In this document: one piece after another, positions 10,594 to 19,379 of the stretch
Layout of the letters: every line of letters starts with the position of its first letter
How positions within the stretch are numbered: position 1 is the first letter of the stretch
NCBI RefSeq assembly: GCF_024448165.1
Contig: NZ_JAMOLN010000014.1
Span: 17,634-81,633 of the forward strand
Reading direction: 5' to 3'
Length of the DNA: 64,000 bases
Origin: Streptomyces longispororuber
GTDB taxonomy: Bacteria > Actinomycetota > Actinomycetes > Streptomycetales > Streptomycetaceae
Translations under genes and position numbers: made by a program
The notes under the pieces: generated by a model
Databases searched by the model: none
Told to the model about the DNA's origin: nothing
What the model saw: only the letters and a program-made list of their open reading frames with translations

Positions 10594-11763
10594 GTGCTTC
10601 GTCCAGCTGTGCGGCCCACCGTGGCCCTGGCCGCTTGTGCCACGCTCCTGCTCACGGCCGGATGCTCCTCCGGCGACGACGGGCAGTCGAGCACCGACAA
10701 GAGTTCCGCGCCGAGTGCGAGCGATCCGGGCGGCTCCGCCGCGCCGAAGTCGGACGACGTGCCGCCGGCGAAGGGCTCGGTGAGCGTCGTGCGCACGGTC
10801 ACCGAGGACCTCAAGTCGCCGTGGGGCCTGGCCCCGCTGCCCGAGGGAGGTCTGCTGGTCTCGTCGCGTGACGAGGGCACGATCACCCGGGTCGACACGA
10901 AGACCGGGAAGAAGACGGAGCTCGGCTCGGTCCCCGGGGTGGCGCCGGCGGGCGAGGGCGGACTGCTCGGCCTCGCGCTCTCCCCTTCGTACGCGTCGGA
11001 CCACATGGTGTACGCGTACTTCACGACGGAATCGGACAACCGCATCGCGCGCATGCAGTACGACGAGAAGAAGCCGGCCGGTGAGCAGCTGGGCGCGCCG
11101 GACACGGTGTTCAAGGGCATCCCCAAGGGCACGAACCACAACGGCGGGCGGATCGCTTTCGGCCCCGACGACCTGTTGTACGTGGGCACGGGCGAGACGT
11201 ACAAGACGGAGCTGGCGCAGGACAAGAAGTCCACGGGCGGAAAGATCCTGCGGCTGACGCCGGAGGGCGAGCCCGCCCCGGGCAATCCGTTCGGCGACTC
11301 TCCGGTGTACTCGTACGGGCACCGCAATGTGCAGGGCCTGGCCTGGGACAAGGACAAGCGGCTGTGGGCCTCGGAGTTCGGCCAGGACACCTGGGACGAG
11401 CTGAACAACATCGTGGCGGGGGACGACTACGGCTGGCCGGACGCCGAGGGCAAGGGCGGCGGCTCCGGGTTCCACGACCCGATCGCCCAGTGGCACACCC
11501 AGGACGCCTCACCCAGCGGGATCGCCTACGCGGCAGGGTCGATCTGGATGGCGGGCCTGCGCGGTGAGCGGCTGTGGCGGGTCCCGCTGGACGGCACCAA
11601 GGCGGCACACGATCCGCAGGCGTTCCTGGAGGGGAAGTACGGGCGGCTGCGCACGGTGGTCGCGGCGGGCGGCGACAAGCTGTGGCTGGTCACGAGCGAG
11701 ACGGACACACGGGGCACGCCGGGGAAGGGGGACGACCGGATTCTGGAGCTGAAGGTCAGCTGA
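10594..11763 (+). CDS. PQQ-dependent sugar dehydrogenase-like lipoprotein
   Basis: Predicted exported lipoprotein of 389 residues. The signal peptide VALAACATLLLTAGC ends in a clear lipobox with Cys near position 24, followed by a Ser/Asp/Pro-rich linker to about residue 65. The rest is the six-bladed propeller of the soluble quinoprotein glucose/sorbosone dehydrogenase family. It shows SPWGLAPLPEGGLLV, GGLLGLALSP, NHNGGRIAFGPD (catalytic-His region), YSYGHRNVQGLAWD and GDDYGWPDAEG. The expected reaction is oxidation of aldoses with PQQ at the outer face of the membrane. Whether this host makes PQQ is not visible here. The GTG start has AAGGGA upstream. Its last 8 bp overlap the convergent gene. 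Confidence 0.9.
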   Translation: MLRPAVRPTVALAACATLLLTAGCSSGDDGQSSTDKSSAPSASDPGGSAAPKSDDVPPAKGSVSVVRTVTEDLKSPWGLAPLPEGGLLVSSRDEGTITRVDTKTGKKTELGSVPGVAPAGEGGLLGLALSPSYASDHMVYAYFTTESDNRIARMQYDEKKPAGEQLGAPDTVFKGIPKGTNHNGGRIAFGPDDLLYVGTGETYKTELAQDKKSTGGKILRLTPEGEPAPGNPFGDSPVYSYGHRNVQGLAWDKDKRLWASEFGQDTWDELNNIVAGDDYGWPDAEGKGGGSGFHDPIAQWHTQDASPSGIAYAAGSIWMAGLRGERLWRVPLDGTKAAHDPQAFLEGKYGRLRTVVAAGGDKLWLVTSETDTRGTPGKGDDRILELKVS

Positions 11764-12061
11764 CGGCACCCGGACCACTCGGGCCGGCGACATCTTCGCC
11801 GCGCTCGCCGTCCTCGCCGTGCTCAGGGTGGCCGTCACCACCGTCACCACCATCTCCGCCGTCACGGCCATCGGCGTGATCGTCCTCATCGGGTGCGTCC
11901 CGCTGCTGGACGCGTACGACGACCTTGCCCGAGGTGAGGTCTATGGGGCCACGGCCGGGATCACCGTCGTTGAGGTCGACGCGGGTGAGCTCCAGGCGCT
12001 TGCGCTCGTCGTTGGTGTGCTTGCGGCCAGGGGCGAACAGTTCCTCGAACATGTTGAACAC
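11756..12061 (-). CDS. Small DUF6191-like protein with acidic Gly/Asp tail
   Basis: A 101-residue protein. The first 55 residues (MFNMFEELFAPGRKHTNDER, then the pattern L-E-L-T-R-V-D and GRGPIDLTSGKVVVR) resemble the conserved core of small Streptomyces proteins grouped as DUF6191; the family name is from memory. Residues 56-101 are a low-complexity tail rich in Asp, Gly, Glu and His, with GGDGGDGGDG. No membrane segment or known catalytic motif is present and the function is unknown. The 3' end overlaps the 3' end of the sugar dehydrogenase gene by 8 bp. The tail may be recent extension sequence, since it covers the space the convergent gene leaves. Confidence 0.7.
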   Translation of the reverse strand: MFNMFEELFAPGRKHTNDERKRLELTRVDLNDGDPGRGPIDLTSGKVVVRVQQRDAPDEDDHADGRDGGDGGDGGDGHPEHGEDGERGEDVAGPSGPGAVS

Positions 12062-12124
12062 TGCGCCTCCAGGGGTCCTGGCCGAGCCTCCCGTCCAGCG
12101 TACGGGAGGCCCCTGCGGGCGGGC

Positions 12125-15100
12125 TCAGGCGGTCGGCTGGGGGAAGAGGCGCAGCCGGTGGGCCAGGGCCGCCGCCTCGCCGCGGCCGGCGACGCCCAGC
12201 TTGGCGAGGATGTTGGAGACGTGGACGCTGGCGGTCTTAGGGGAGATGAAGAGCTCCTCGGCGATCTGCCGGTTGCTGCGGCCGGCGGTGACGAGGCGGA
12301 GGACGTCCCGTTCGCGGCTGGTGAGGCCGAAGTCCTCGGCGGGGTCGGCCGGGCCGTCCGGGCGCGGCACGTCGCGGGTGAGGCTGAGCCGGGCGCGCTG
12401 GGCGAGCAGGGCGACCGACTCGGCGAGCGGGCGGGCGCCGAGGTGGTCGGCGACGGCGGAGGCGAGGCGGAGCAGTTCGGTGGCGCGGTCGCGGTCGTCG
12501 CCCTCGGCCCTGGCGAGGAGGGAGTCGGCGAGGCGGGTGCGGGCGCGGGCCAGGTCGTAGGGGCGGTCGACGGGTTCGAGGGCGGTGACGGTGGCGGACC
12601 AGTCGTCGGGGGTGACGCGGCCCTCGGCACGCAGGAGCTCGGTGCGGACCCACAGTTCGTACGCCTGCCAGACGGGGACCGGGGTGGCCTGGCGCTTGGC
12701 GGCGTCCCGGATGCGGGCGACGGCCTCGGCGCGGCCGGCGTCGGCGGCGGGCAGGCCGCGGGCGTCGGCCTCGGCCTCGGCGGCGGCGAGCAGCAGGGGC
12801 CAGATGTAGCGCTGCAGGGAGGGCGGCAGGCCGGCGGTGACGAGGCGGTCGAGTTCGGCGCGGGCGTCGAGCAGGCGGCCCTGGGCGGCGGCGAGTTCGA
12901 TGGCGCGGTGGGCGAGGGGGAGGTCGTGCTGGGGTTGGGGATCGTGGGTGCCGAAGTACCGGCGGGCGGCGGCGAGGTGGTCGGTGGCCTCCTGGAAGGC
13001 GCCGCGGCCGAGGGCGACGGACGCGAGGTGGGTGGTGGCCGTGGCGCGCGGCTTGTCGCTCAGGGCGAAGCGGGACGTCCAGTTCGCGGCCTTGACGGCG
13101 TCGTCCCAGCGGCCGAGCGAGACGAGGGACTCGGCCTGGTTGGAGCGGACCCAGGCCTTGGTGTCGGTGAGGCCGAACCGGCGGCACAGCTCGACGCCCT
13201 CGTCGCAGATCCGGACGGCTTCGGCGGAGCGGCCGGCGCCTTCCAGGTGGGAGGGGAGGTTGACGTTGACGTTGCTGATCCGGGCCATCAGGCCGAGTTC
13301 GGCGGAGCGGTCGCGCACGGCGTACATCTCGGCGAAGCCCTGCTCGATGGAGCCGGCGTCGACGAGGAGGCCGCCGCGGATGAGGCGGGCGTGCAGTTCG
13401 GTCTCGTCGTCGCCGACCATCTGGGCGTACTCGACGGCCCGTTCGGCGGCGGCGAGGGTCTCGCCGCCCGGGTTGTGCAGCATGCCCCAGGCCGCGGCGT
13501 GCGCGAGGACCTCGGCGTGCACGGCGGACGGGGGCAGGCCGCGGACCAGTTCCTGGGCCTTGGCGATCTCGTCCCAGCCGTTGCCGCGGGCGATGTGGGA
13601 GATGATCCGGGAGCGCTGGATCCAGAACCAGGCGAGGCGCAGCGGGTCGGCGGCGCCGCCGGCCGCGGCCTCGTCCAGGATGCGGATCGCGCGCTTGCCG
13701 ATCTTGAGGGCGCGCTCCCGCTCCCCGCAGAGGCGTCCGGCGGCGGCTGCCTCGGCCATCAGGTCGAGGTAGTCGAGGCGGGTCTCGGCGGGGTCGCAGC
13801 CGCAGGAGAGATAGGCGACCGCGTAGTCGCCCATCCGCAGCTGCGCGCGGATCTCCTCGGGTGCTTCGTCCCACAGCTCCATCGCCCGCTCCAGGAGCCG
13901 GAGCTGCTCGGAGTAGGCGTGCCGGCGGCGGGCCTCGACGGAGGCGTCGAGGACGGCGGGCAGGGCCTTCGCCGCGTCGTGGGCGTGGTACCAGTAGCTG
14001 GCCAGGCGCATGACGCGGGCCTCGGCGGGGACCAGGGCGGGGTCGTCCTCGAGGGCTTCGGCGTAGCGGCGGTTGATGCGGGAGCGCTCGCCGGGCAGCA
14101 GGTCGTCGCTGACGGCCTCGCGGACCAGGGAGTGGCGGAAGCGGTAGCCGTCGCCGTCCGTGGAGGCGAGCAGGATGTTGGCGCCGACGGCGGCGCGCAG
14201 CGCCTCGATGAGGTCGTCCTCGCCGAGCCGGGCGACGGCGGCGAGCAGCGGGTACTCGACGGTGGAGCCGCCCTCGGCGCAGATCCGGGCGACGCGCTGG
14301 GCGTCCTCGGGCAGCGACTCGACGCGGACGAGGAGGACGTCGCGCAGCGAGTCGGTCAGGCCCGTGGCGCAGCCCTCGGCGGCGGAGACGGCGAGTTCCT
14401 CGACGAAGAAGGCGTTGCCGTCGGAGCGGCGGAAGATGTCGTCGACGACGGCGCGGTCGGGTTCGGCGGCCATGATCCCGGCGACCTGGCGGGCGACCTC
14501 TTCGCGGCTGAGGCGGCCGAGCTCGATCCGGGTCACGGTGCGCAGCCGGTCGAGTTCGGCGAGGAGGGGGCGCAGCGGGTGGCGGCGGTGGACGTCGTCG
14601 GCGCGGTAGGTGGCGACGACGGCGAGGCGGCCGTTGCGCAGGGTGCGGAAGAGGTAGGAGAGCAGGTGCCGGGTGGAGGCGTCGGCCCAGTGCAGGTCTT
14701 CGAGCACGACCACGACGGTGCGCTCGGCGGCGACGCGTTCCAGGAGGCGCCCGGTGAGTTCGAAGAGGCGGGCGGTGGCGCTCTCGTCGCCGCGTGCGTC
14801 CGATCCCGGCACGGTCCGGTCGCCCAACTCGGGGAGCAGTCTGGCCAGTTCGTCCTCCCGGCCGGCCGCTGCCGCGTCGACCTCGGCGGGCAGGGTGCGG
14901 CGCAGGGAGCGCAGGGCGGTGGAGAAGGGGGCGAAGGGCAGCCCGTCGGCGCCGATCTCGACGCAGCCGCCGGTGACGACAACGGCGCCCTGCTTGCAGG
15001 CCTCGGCGGCGAACTCCTCGACGAGTCGCGTCTTGCCTACGCCGGCTTCGCCACCGAGCAGCAGCGCCTGGGGTTCACCGGCGGCGGCTCGCTCGAGGGC

Positions 15101-15178
15101 GGTGTTCAGTATGCCCAGCTCGTCGGAGCGACCGACGAACACCGGGCTGACGGACCTGGTCTCCACGTCGCCGAGCAT
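12125..15178 (-). CDS. Large AAA-ATPase LuxR-family transcriptional regulator
   Basis: A 1017-residue regulator of the LAL/MalT-like class. The N-terminus has FVGRSDELGILNTAL and a Walker A motif LGGEAGVGKTRL (residues about 41-52), with Walker B in VVVVLEDLHWAD. A long middle region of helical, TPR-like repeats spans about 400-930. The C-terminal LuxR helix-turn-helix lies at about 950-1010 (FGLTSRERDVLRLVTAGRSN, NRQIAEELFISPKTASVHV). Such proteins use ATP-driven assembly to activate transcription in response to an unknown ligand. The frame is open to 15346, but a large terminator hairpin at 15267-15330 lies in that extension, so the ATG at 15178 is preferred. The target genes are not apparent. 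Confidence 0.92.
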   Translation of the reverse strand: MLGDVETRSVSPVFVGRSDELGILNTALERAAAGEPQALLLGGEAGVGKTRLVEEFAAEACKQGAVVVTGGCVEIGADGLPFAPFSTALRSLRRTLPAEVDAAAAGREDELARLLPELGDRTVPGSDARGDESATARLFELTGRLLERVAAERTVVVVLEDLHWADASTRHLLSYLFRTLRNGRLAVVATYRADDVHRRHPLRPLLAELDRLRTVTRIELGRLSREEVARQVAGIMAAEPDRAVVDDIFRRSDGNAFFVEELAVSAAEGCATGLTDSLRDVLLVRVESLPEDAQRVARICAEGGSTVEYPLLAAVARLGEDDLIEALRAAVGANILLASTDGDGYRFRHSLVREAVSDDLLPGERSRINRRYAEALEDDPALVPAEARVMRLASYWYHAHDAAKALPAVLDASVEARRRHAYSEQLRLLERAMELWDEAPEEIRAQLRMGDYAVAYLSCGCDPAETRLDYLDLMAEAAAAGRLCGERERALKIGKRAIRILDEAAAGGAADPLRLAWFWIQRSRIISHIARGNGWDEIAKAQELVRGLPPSAVHAEVLAHAAAWGMLHNPGGETLAAAERAVEYAQMVGDDETELHARLIRGGLLVDAGSIEQGFAEMYAVRDRSAELGLMARISNVNVNLPSHLEGAGRSAEAVRICDEGVELCRRFGLTDTKAWVRSNQAESLVSLGRWDDAVKAANWTSRFALSDKPRATATTHLASVALGRGAFQEATDHLAAARRYFGTHDPQPQHDLPLAHRAIELAAAQGRLLDARAELDRLVTAGLPPSLQRYIWPLLLAAAEAEADARGLPAADAGRAEAVARIRDAAKRQATPVPVWQAYELWVRTELLRAEGRVTPDDWSATVTALEPVDRPYDLARARTRLADSLLARAEGDDRDRATELLRLASAVADHLGARPLAESVALLAQRARLSLTRDVPRPDGPADPAEDFGLTSRERDVLRLVTAGRSNRQIAEELFISPKTASVHVSNILAKLGVAGRGEAAALAHRLRLFPQPTA

Positions 15179-15266
15179 CGCACACGAATACGTGACCTGG
15201 GCAGCGATTTCAGCGGCGGGCGAAGCCGGTGCGCGGCGGCCCTGGGCGGGCGGCGCGGCCTGCGAC

Positions 15267-15330
15267 GGCACGGGGGAAAGCGGAAAGGGGAGGACGGCAG
15301 GCAGTCCGTCCTCCCCCGCTCCCCCGTGCC
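15267..15330 (-). terminator. Long three-part hairpin terminator
   Basis: Three nested stems are present. GGCACGGGGG (15267-15276) pairs with 15321-15330, AGCG (15279-15282) with CGCT (15317-15320), and an 11-bp perfect stem GGGGAGGACGG (15287-15297) with 15306-15316, around an 8-base loop. It lies 13 bp beyond the stop of the 63-aa gene on the same strand and before the LuxR gene, so it most likely ends transcription of the small gene. Confidence 0.8.
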
Positions 15331-15342
15331 GGGGTGCCGCGC

Positions 15343-15534
15343 TCACGCGGTGCGCGCGGCACGGTGCCGACGCGGGCGGTGGGTACTCACCCGCCCCTCG
15401 GCGTCCTGGCTGTCCGAACCGCCCTGCGGGCGGCGGGACTTGCGGGCCGCGCGCGCCTCGCGGGCCAGTCGGTAGTTGTCGGCCTCCCGGATGAGCTCGG
15501 CGGCGCGGACCTGGTGAAGCTCGTACTCGAACAT
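15343..15534 (-). CDS. Small conserved basic protein
   Basis: A 63-residue protein beginning MFEYELHQVRAAELIREADN. It has an amphipathic, charged N-terminal helix with DNYRLAREARAARKSRR and a basic C-terminus (HRPRRHRAARTA). Short proteins with the same MFEYELH...AELIR...A..YRLAR pattern are common in Streptomyces and have no assigned role. The Arg-rich composition would allow nucleic-acid contact, but this is inference only. The start is the ATG at 15534. The CTCCCAGGGAG-like context upstream gives no clear ribosome site. A strong terminator follows directly. Confidence 0.75.
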   Translation of the reverse strand: MFEYELHQVRAAELIREADNYRLAREARAARKSRRPQGGSDSQDAEGRVSTHRPRRHRAARTA

Positions 15535-15685
15535 GCCGTCTCCCTGGTGACGATCCCTGTCGGTCTCGCGGGGTGTTCCCTGCGATGCCTCAAGATTCGT
15601 CTCCCAGGGGGGTGCGGCACATCGGGAGAGTGCCGGATCTCCTGGGGCGGGGATGCCTTAGCCCCCGCCTGAGGGGCCTTAGGTA

Positions 15686-15717
15686 CCCCCGGTCCGGGGG
15701 CTCACCGCCTTAGGCGG
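15686..15717 (-). terminator. Candidate terminator hairpins after the acidic membrane protein
   Basis: Two small inverted repeats follow each other: CCCCC-GGTCC-GGGGG (15686-15700) and CCGCC-TTA-GGCGG (15705-15717). They start 5 bp past the stop codon of the 225-aa membrane protein gene. Each stem is only five base pairs, so this is a modest call. Confidence 0.5.
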
Positions 15718-15721
15718 GGCC

Positions 15722-16399
15722 TCAGCTGGTCTTCGGCAGGCCCAGAAGGATGTCCGAGTACTTGGCCACGGCGAGCAGCAGACCGAGGACGGCGAGCGAG
15801 ACGCCGGCCCACGCGGTCGACCTGATCCACAGCGCCTGCGGCTTGCCGGGGACGCCGAACGCGGGCTTGACCAGCACGAACGCGCCGACCAGCAGGGCGA
15901 TGAGCGAGATGGTCCCGCCGACCACGGCGGCGGCGTGCCAGGAGTCGCCGTAGACCTCGGAGACCTGCTGGGCGACGCTCGCGGACTGCGAGGTGTTGAG
16001 CTGGCCGATGAGCGACTCGCGGGCCGAGGCGATCGTGCCGAGCCAGCTGCCGCTGAGGGCGACGATGCCGAGGGCCACGGACACGATGGCGCCGGCGCCC
16101 TGGCCGACGCCGGACGGGCCGGACTGGGCCTCGGCCTCGGCCAGAGCGGCGAGCTCGGCCTCGGCGGCGGCCTCCGCCGCGTCGTCATCGGCGTCGGCGG
16201 CGGCGCCATCGGCGTCACCGGCAGCGGCCTCGGCCTCCGCCCGGTCCACCGGCTCGGCCGTGTCCGCCTTCCCGGTCTTCTCGGCCTTCTCCGTCTGCTC
16301 GGCCGTCTCCGTCTGTTCGGCGGCGGCCTCGGCCCCCTCCGTGACGGCCGTCTCCTCCGCAACCTCGGCGTCGCGCTGCGCATCAGTCTTCGTAGTCAT
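15722..16399 (-). CDS. Membrane protein with acidic Ala/Glu-rich N-terminal domain
   Basis: A 225-residue protein of unknown function. Residues about 1-105 are an acidic, Ala/Glu/Thr-rich, probably disordered or coiled segment with runs such as TAEQTEKAEKTGKAD. Residues about 110-225 contain three or four membrane helices: GAIVSVALGIVALSGSWLG, AAVVGGTISLIALLVGAFVL and AGVSLAVLGLLLAVAKY. The N-terminus would face the cytoplasm. The frame extends 24 codons further upstream to 16471, but MTTKTDAQRD at 16399 is a better start because the extension would overlap the neighbouring gene. It lies 35 bp after the GNAT gene on the same strand and may share its transcript. Confidence 0.78.
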   Translation of the reverse strand: MTTKTDAQRDAEVAEETAVTEGAEAAAEQTETAEQTEKAEKTGKADTAEPVDRAEAEAAAGDADGAAADADDDAAEAAAEAELAALAEAEAQSGPSGVGQGAGAIVSVALGIVALSGSWLGTIASARESLIGQLNTSQSASVAQQVSEVYGDSWHAAAVVGGTISLIALLVGAFVLVKPAFGVPGKPQALWIRSTAWAGVSLAVLGLLLAVAKYSDILLGLPKTS

Positions 16400-16434
16400 G
16401 CTGCGCACCGTACGGACGGAGTCTGAGAGGTCTC

Positions 16435-17004
16435 TTAACGTTTCTTGTGTCCGTCGCGTGCGCTGCGCCACTCCGGCGCGAGCACGGACCAGACCTCCAG
16501 GTCATGGCGGATCCCGCGCCACGGACGGGCCTCGCGGTGCACGCCTTCCTGGGTGAATCCGAGGCGGCGGGCGACGTTCAGGCTCGGCGTGTTGCCGGAC
16601 GCGGCCACCCATTCCACCCGGTGGAAACCGCGCTGCTCGACGAGCGAGTCGATCAGGAGGCGCATGGCGCGGGTGACCAGACCGCGGCCGGACGCGGCGG
16701 GCTCCAGCCAGCAGCCGACCTCGGCGTTGCCGAGCTCCGCGTCGACGTTCAGCGTGAGCACACCGCCGACCAGCTTTCCGTCCAGCCAGATGCCGTGGAG
16801 CCCGCCGGTGTCGGCGCAGCGCATGTCGGCGTACCGCTGGAGGGTCGCGCGGGCGGAGGCGACGTCGGTGGCCTTCGAGCCGAAGGGGATGAACTGCCCG
16901 ATGAAGTCCCGGCCGCGGTCGAGGTGCGCCAGGAACTCCTCGGCGCGCCAGGGGTCGAGGGGACGCAGTTCGGCGCCGTCGTCACCCAGGGATATCGCGT
17001 ACAT
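16435..17004 (-). CDS. GNAT (RimJ/RimL-type) N-acetyltransferase
   Basis: Predicted acetyltransferase of 189 residues. It has the GNAT fold order beginning ISLGDDGAELRPLDP, with the acetyl-CoA loop in SGRGLVTRAMRLLIDSL and the late strand-helix VEWVAASGNTPSLNVARRLG, FTQEG. This layout is typical of ribosomal-protein or amino-group acetyltransferases, but the substrate is unknown. The ATG at 17004 is chosen because AAGGAG precedes it by four bases. That start lies inside the end of the MMPL transporter gene (22-bp overlap), so translation is probably coupled. The TAA stop is unusual for the region. Confidence 0.9.
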   Translation of the reverse strand: MYAISLGDDGAELRPLDPWRAEEFLAHLDRGRDFIGQFIPFGSKATDVASARATLQRYADMRCADTGGLHGIWLDGKLVGGVLTLNVDAELGNAEVGCWLEPAASGRGLVTRAMRLLIDSLVEQRGFHRVEWVAASGNTPSLNVARRLGFTQEGVHREARPWRGIRHDLEVWSVLAPEWRSARDGHKKR

Positions 17005-19225
17005 CAGGCTCCTTCGCCAGCAGATCGTCCAGCTCGGCGACGGTGCCGCGCTGTCCCGGGATCCTCGCATCCGCGGCGGCCCGGCACTCCGGCGGCTCGA
17101 TGCTGAGGCGGGGCAGGCGCCGGTCGAGCCACTTGGGCAGCCACCAGTTGGCGCCGCCGAGCAGGTGCATCAGGGCCGGCACCAGGAGCGTCCGCAGGAT
17201 GAACGCGTCGACGGCGACGGCGACCGCGAGCGCGATGCCGAACATCGCGATCACCCGGTCCCCGCTGAGCACGAAGGCCAGGAAGACCGAGATCATGATC
17301 ACGGCGGCCGAGTTGATCACGCGGCTGGTCTCGGCGAGCCCGACCCGCACGGCCCGCCGGTTGTCGCCGGTCTCCAGCCACTCCTCGTACATCCGGCTCA
17401 CCAGGAACACCTGATAGTCCATGGAGAGCCCGAACAGGACCGACACCATGATCACGGGCAGGAAGGGTTCGATGGGCCCCGAGCGGCCGAGCCCGAGCAG
17501 TTCGCTCCCCCAGCCCCACTGGAAGATCGCGACGACGACGCCGAAGGCGGCGGCGACGGCGGCGATGTTCATCGCGGCGGCCTTGAGCGGGATGCCGATC
17601 GAGCGGAAGGCGAGGAGCAGCAGGAGGCAGCCGAGTCCGACCACGACGCCCACGAACAGGGGCAGCTTGCCGACGATGACCTCGGCGAAGTCGTCGTAGC
17701 TGGCGGTGACGCCGCCGATCTGCGCGTCGAGTCCGGAGTCCGGGACGACGTCCGTGCGCAGCCGGTCGACGAGCGCGCTGGTCTGCTCGGACTGCGGGGC
17801 GGAGGTCGGGACGACGGTGAGGTAGGCGGTGCTGTCGTCGGCGTTGTAGGTGATCGGGGAGACGGAGGCGACGCCGTCGGTGGTCCGCAGGGCGCCGGTC
17901 AGCTCGGTCAGGGCGGCCTTGTCCTGGGCGCCGTCGACCTCGGTGACGAGGGTGAGCGGCCCGTTCACGCCGGGTCCGAAGCCGTCGGCCAGCAGGTCGT
18001 AGGCCTGCCGGGTGGTGGCCGACTTCGGGTTGTTGCCCTGGTCGGAGGTGCCCAGGTGCAGCGACATCATCGGCAGCGCGAGGACCGTGATCACGGCGAG
18101 GGCGATGCCGCCGAGGAGCTTGGGGTGGCGCTCGACGAAGGCGGCCCAGCGGGCGGCGAGCCCGGTGGGCAGCTCCGGCTCGGGCCCGTGCTCGGCGAGC
18201 CGGCGCCGCTCGCGCCGCGACAGGGCGCGCATCCCGATGAACGAGAGCAGGCCGGGCAGCAGCGTCACCGACGCGGCGACGGTGAGCAGCACGGTCACGG
18301 AGGCGGCGATGGCGACCCCGTTGAGGAAGCTGAGCCGGAGGATGAGCATGCCGAGGAGGGCGATGCAGACGGTGGCGCCCGCGAAGACGACGGCGCGGCC
18401 GGTGGTGGCGACCGCCCGTTCGGCGGCGACCGCCACCGGCAGTCCGCGCTTGAGGCCCTTGCGGTGCCGGGTCACGATGAACAGCGCGTAGTCGATGCCG
18501 ACACCCAGCCCGACGAGCATGCCGAGCATCGGCGCGAAGTCCGCGACGGTCATGGCGTGTCCGAGCAGCACGATGCCCGCGTACGCGGTGCCGACGCTGA
18601 CCAGTGCGGTGGCGATGGGCAGCGCGGCCGCCGCGAGGGAGCCGAAGGCGAGGAACAGGACGACGGCCGCGACGACGACGCCGACGATCTCCGAGGTGTG
18701 CGCGGACGTCGACTCGGTGAGCGCGACGGCGCTGCCGCCGAGCTCGACCTGCAGCCCGTCCGGGCCGTGGTTCTCGGCGTCGAGCGCCGTGTCCACGACG
18801 GCCCTGGCCTGGTCCTTCGGGATGTCGTCGGCCTGCTGGTCGAAGGTGACCGTGGCGTACGCGGTGTGGCCGTCGGCGCTGATCTGGGCGGCGCCGGCCG
18901 CCTCGTACGGGGAGCCGACCGACGAGACGCCCGGCAGCTTGCCGATCTCGTCCACCGCGTTGCTCATGGTGGTCTCGACGTCGGCGGCGCGCACCGTGGA
19001 GCCGTCGATGTGCCAGACGACGGTGTCGCTGTCGCCGCCGAGGCCGTGGAAGCCCTCGTCCAGGAGCTGGGTGGCGCGGCCGGACTCGGTGCCGGGTGCC
19101 TCGTAGTCGTTCGAGTACGCGGACCCGGCGACCGCGGCCGCCGCGCTGGTCCCGCCGAGGGCGAGCAGCCACAGCAGAACGACGACGAGCCGATGACTGA
19201 CACACCAGCGTGCGAGTGCGGCCAC
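16982..19225 (-). CDS. MMPL/RND-family transporter
   Basis: Integral membrane exporter of 747 residues with two repeats of the RND layout. One helix comes first, then an extracytoplasmic loop (about 40-200), five helices, a cytoplasmic link, one helix, a second loop (about 390-520) and five helices. The proton-relay Asp-Tyr pairs of the MMPL family are visible as GVGIDYALFIVTRHR and LSMDYQVFLVSRMYEE. Relatives export lipids, siderophores or drugs; the substrate here is unknown. Start GTG at 19225 with GGGAG upstream. The last 22 bp overlap the acetyltransferase gene, suggesting a two-gene operon. No linked TetR regulator is adjacent. Confidence 0.92.
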   Translation of the reverse strand: MAALARWCVSHRLVVVLLWLLALGGTSAAAAVAGSAYSNDYEAPGTESGRATQLLDEGFHGLGGDSDTVVWHIDGSTVRAADVETTMSNAVDEIGKLPGVSSVGSPYEAAGAAQISADGHTAYATVTFDQQADDIPKDQARAVVDTALDAENHGPDGLQVELGGSAVALTESTSAHTSEIVGVVVAAVVLFLAFGSLAAAALPIATALVSVGTAYAGIVLLGHAMTVADFAPMLGMLVGLGVGIDYALFIVTRHRKGLKRGLPVAVAAERAVATTGRAVVFAGATVCIALLGMLILRLSFLNGVAIAASVTVLLTVAASVTLLPGLLSFIGMRALSRRERRRLAEHGPEPELPTGLAARWAAFVERHPKLLGGIALAVITVLALPMMSLHLGTSDQGNNPKSATTRQAYDLLADGFGPGVNGPLTLVTEVDGAQDKAALTELTGALRTTDGVASVSPITYNADDSTAYLTVVPTSAPQSEQTSALVDRLRTDVVPDSGLDAQIGGVTASYDDFAEVIVGKLPLFVGVVVGLGCLLLLLAFRSIGIPLKAAAMNIAAVAAAFGVVVAIFQWGWGSELLGLGRSGPIEPFLPVIMVSVLFGLSMDYQVFLVSRMYEEWLETGDNRRAVRVGLAETSRVINSAAVIMISVFLAFVLSGDRVIAMFGIALAVAVAVDAFILRTLLVPALMHLLGGANWWLPKWLDRRLPRLSIEPPECRAAADARIPGQRGTVAELDDLLAKEPDVRDIPG

Positions 19226-19379
19226 GGACGTGCTCCCTGGGTGTTTCGTGGATCTTTATCGGGAACAGTCGGTGATCGCCTGAACAGCCCGCAAAGAACA
19301 CATGAGCAATGGCCAGACACTCTTGCAGTCAGACGTGATCGTTTGTCGCTTTCGTGCGCTTACTCACACGAGGCGTCGG

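Noticed and set aside
11819..15475. Long plus-strand open frame opposite the LuxR regulator
   Set aside because: Its Val/Gly/Ala/Asp-rich translation is the mirror image of the LuxR protein codons; the minus-strand frame has Walker and helix-turn-helix motifs.
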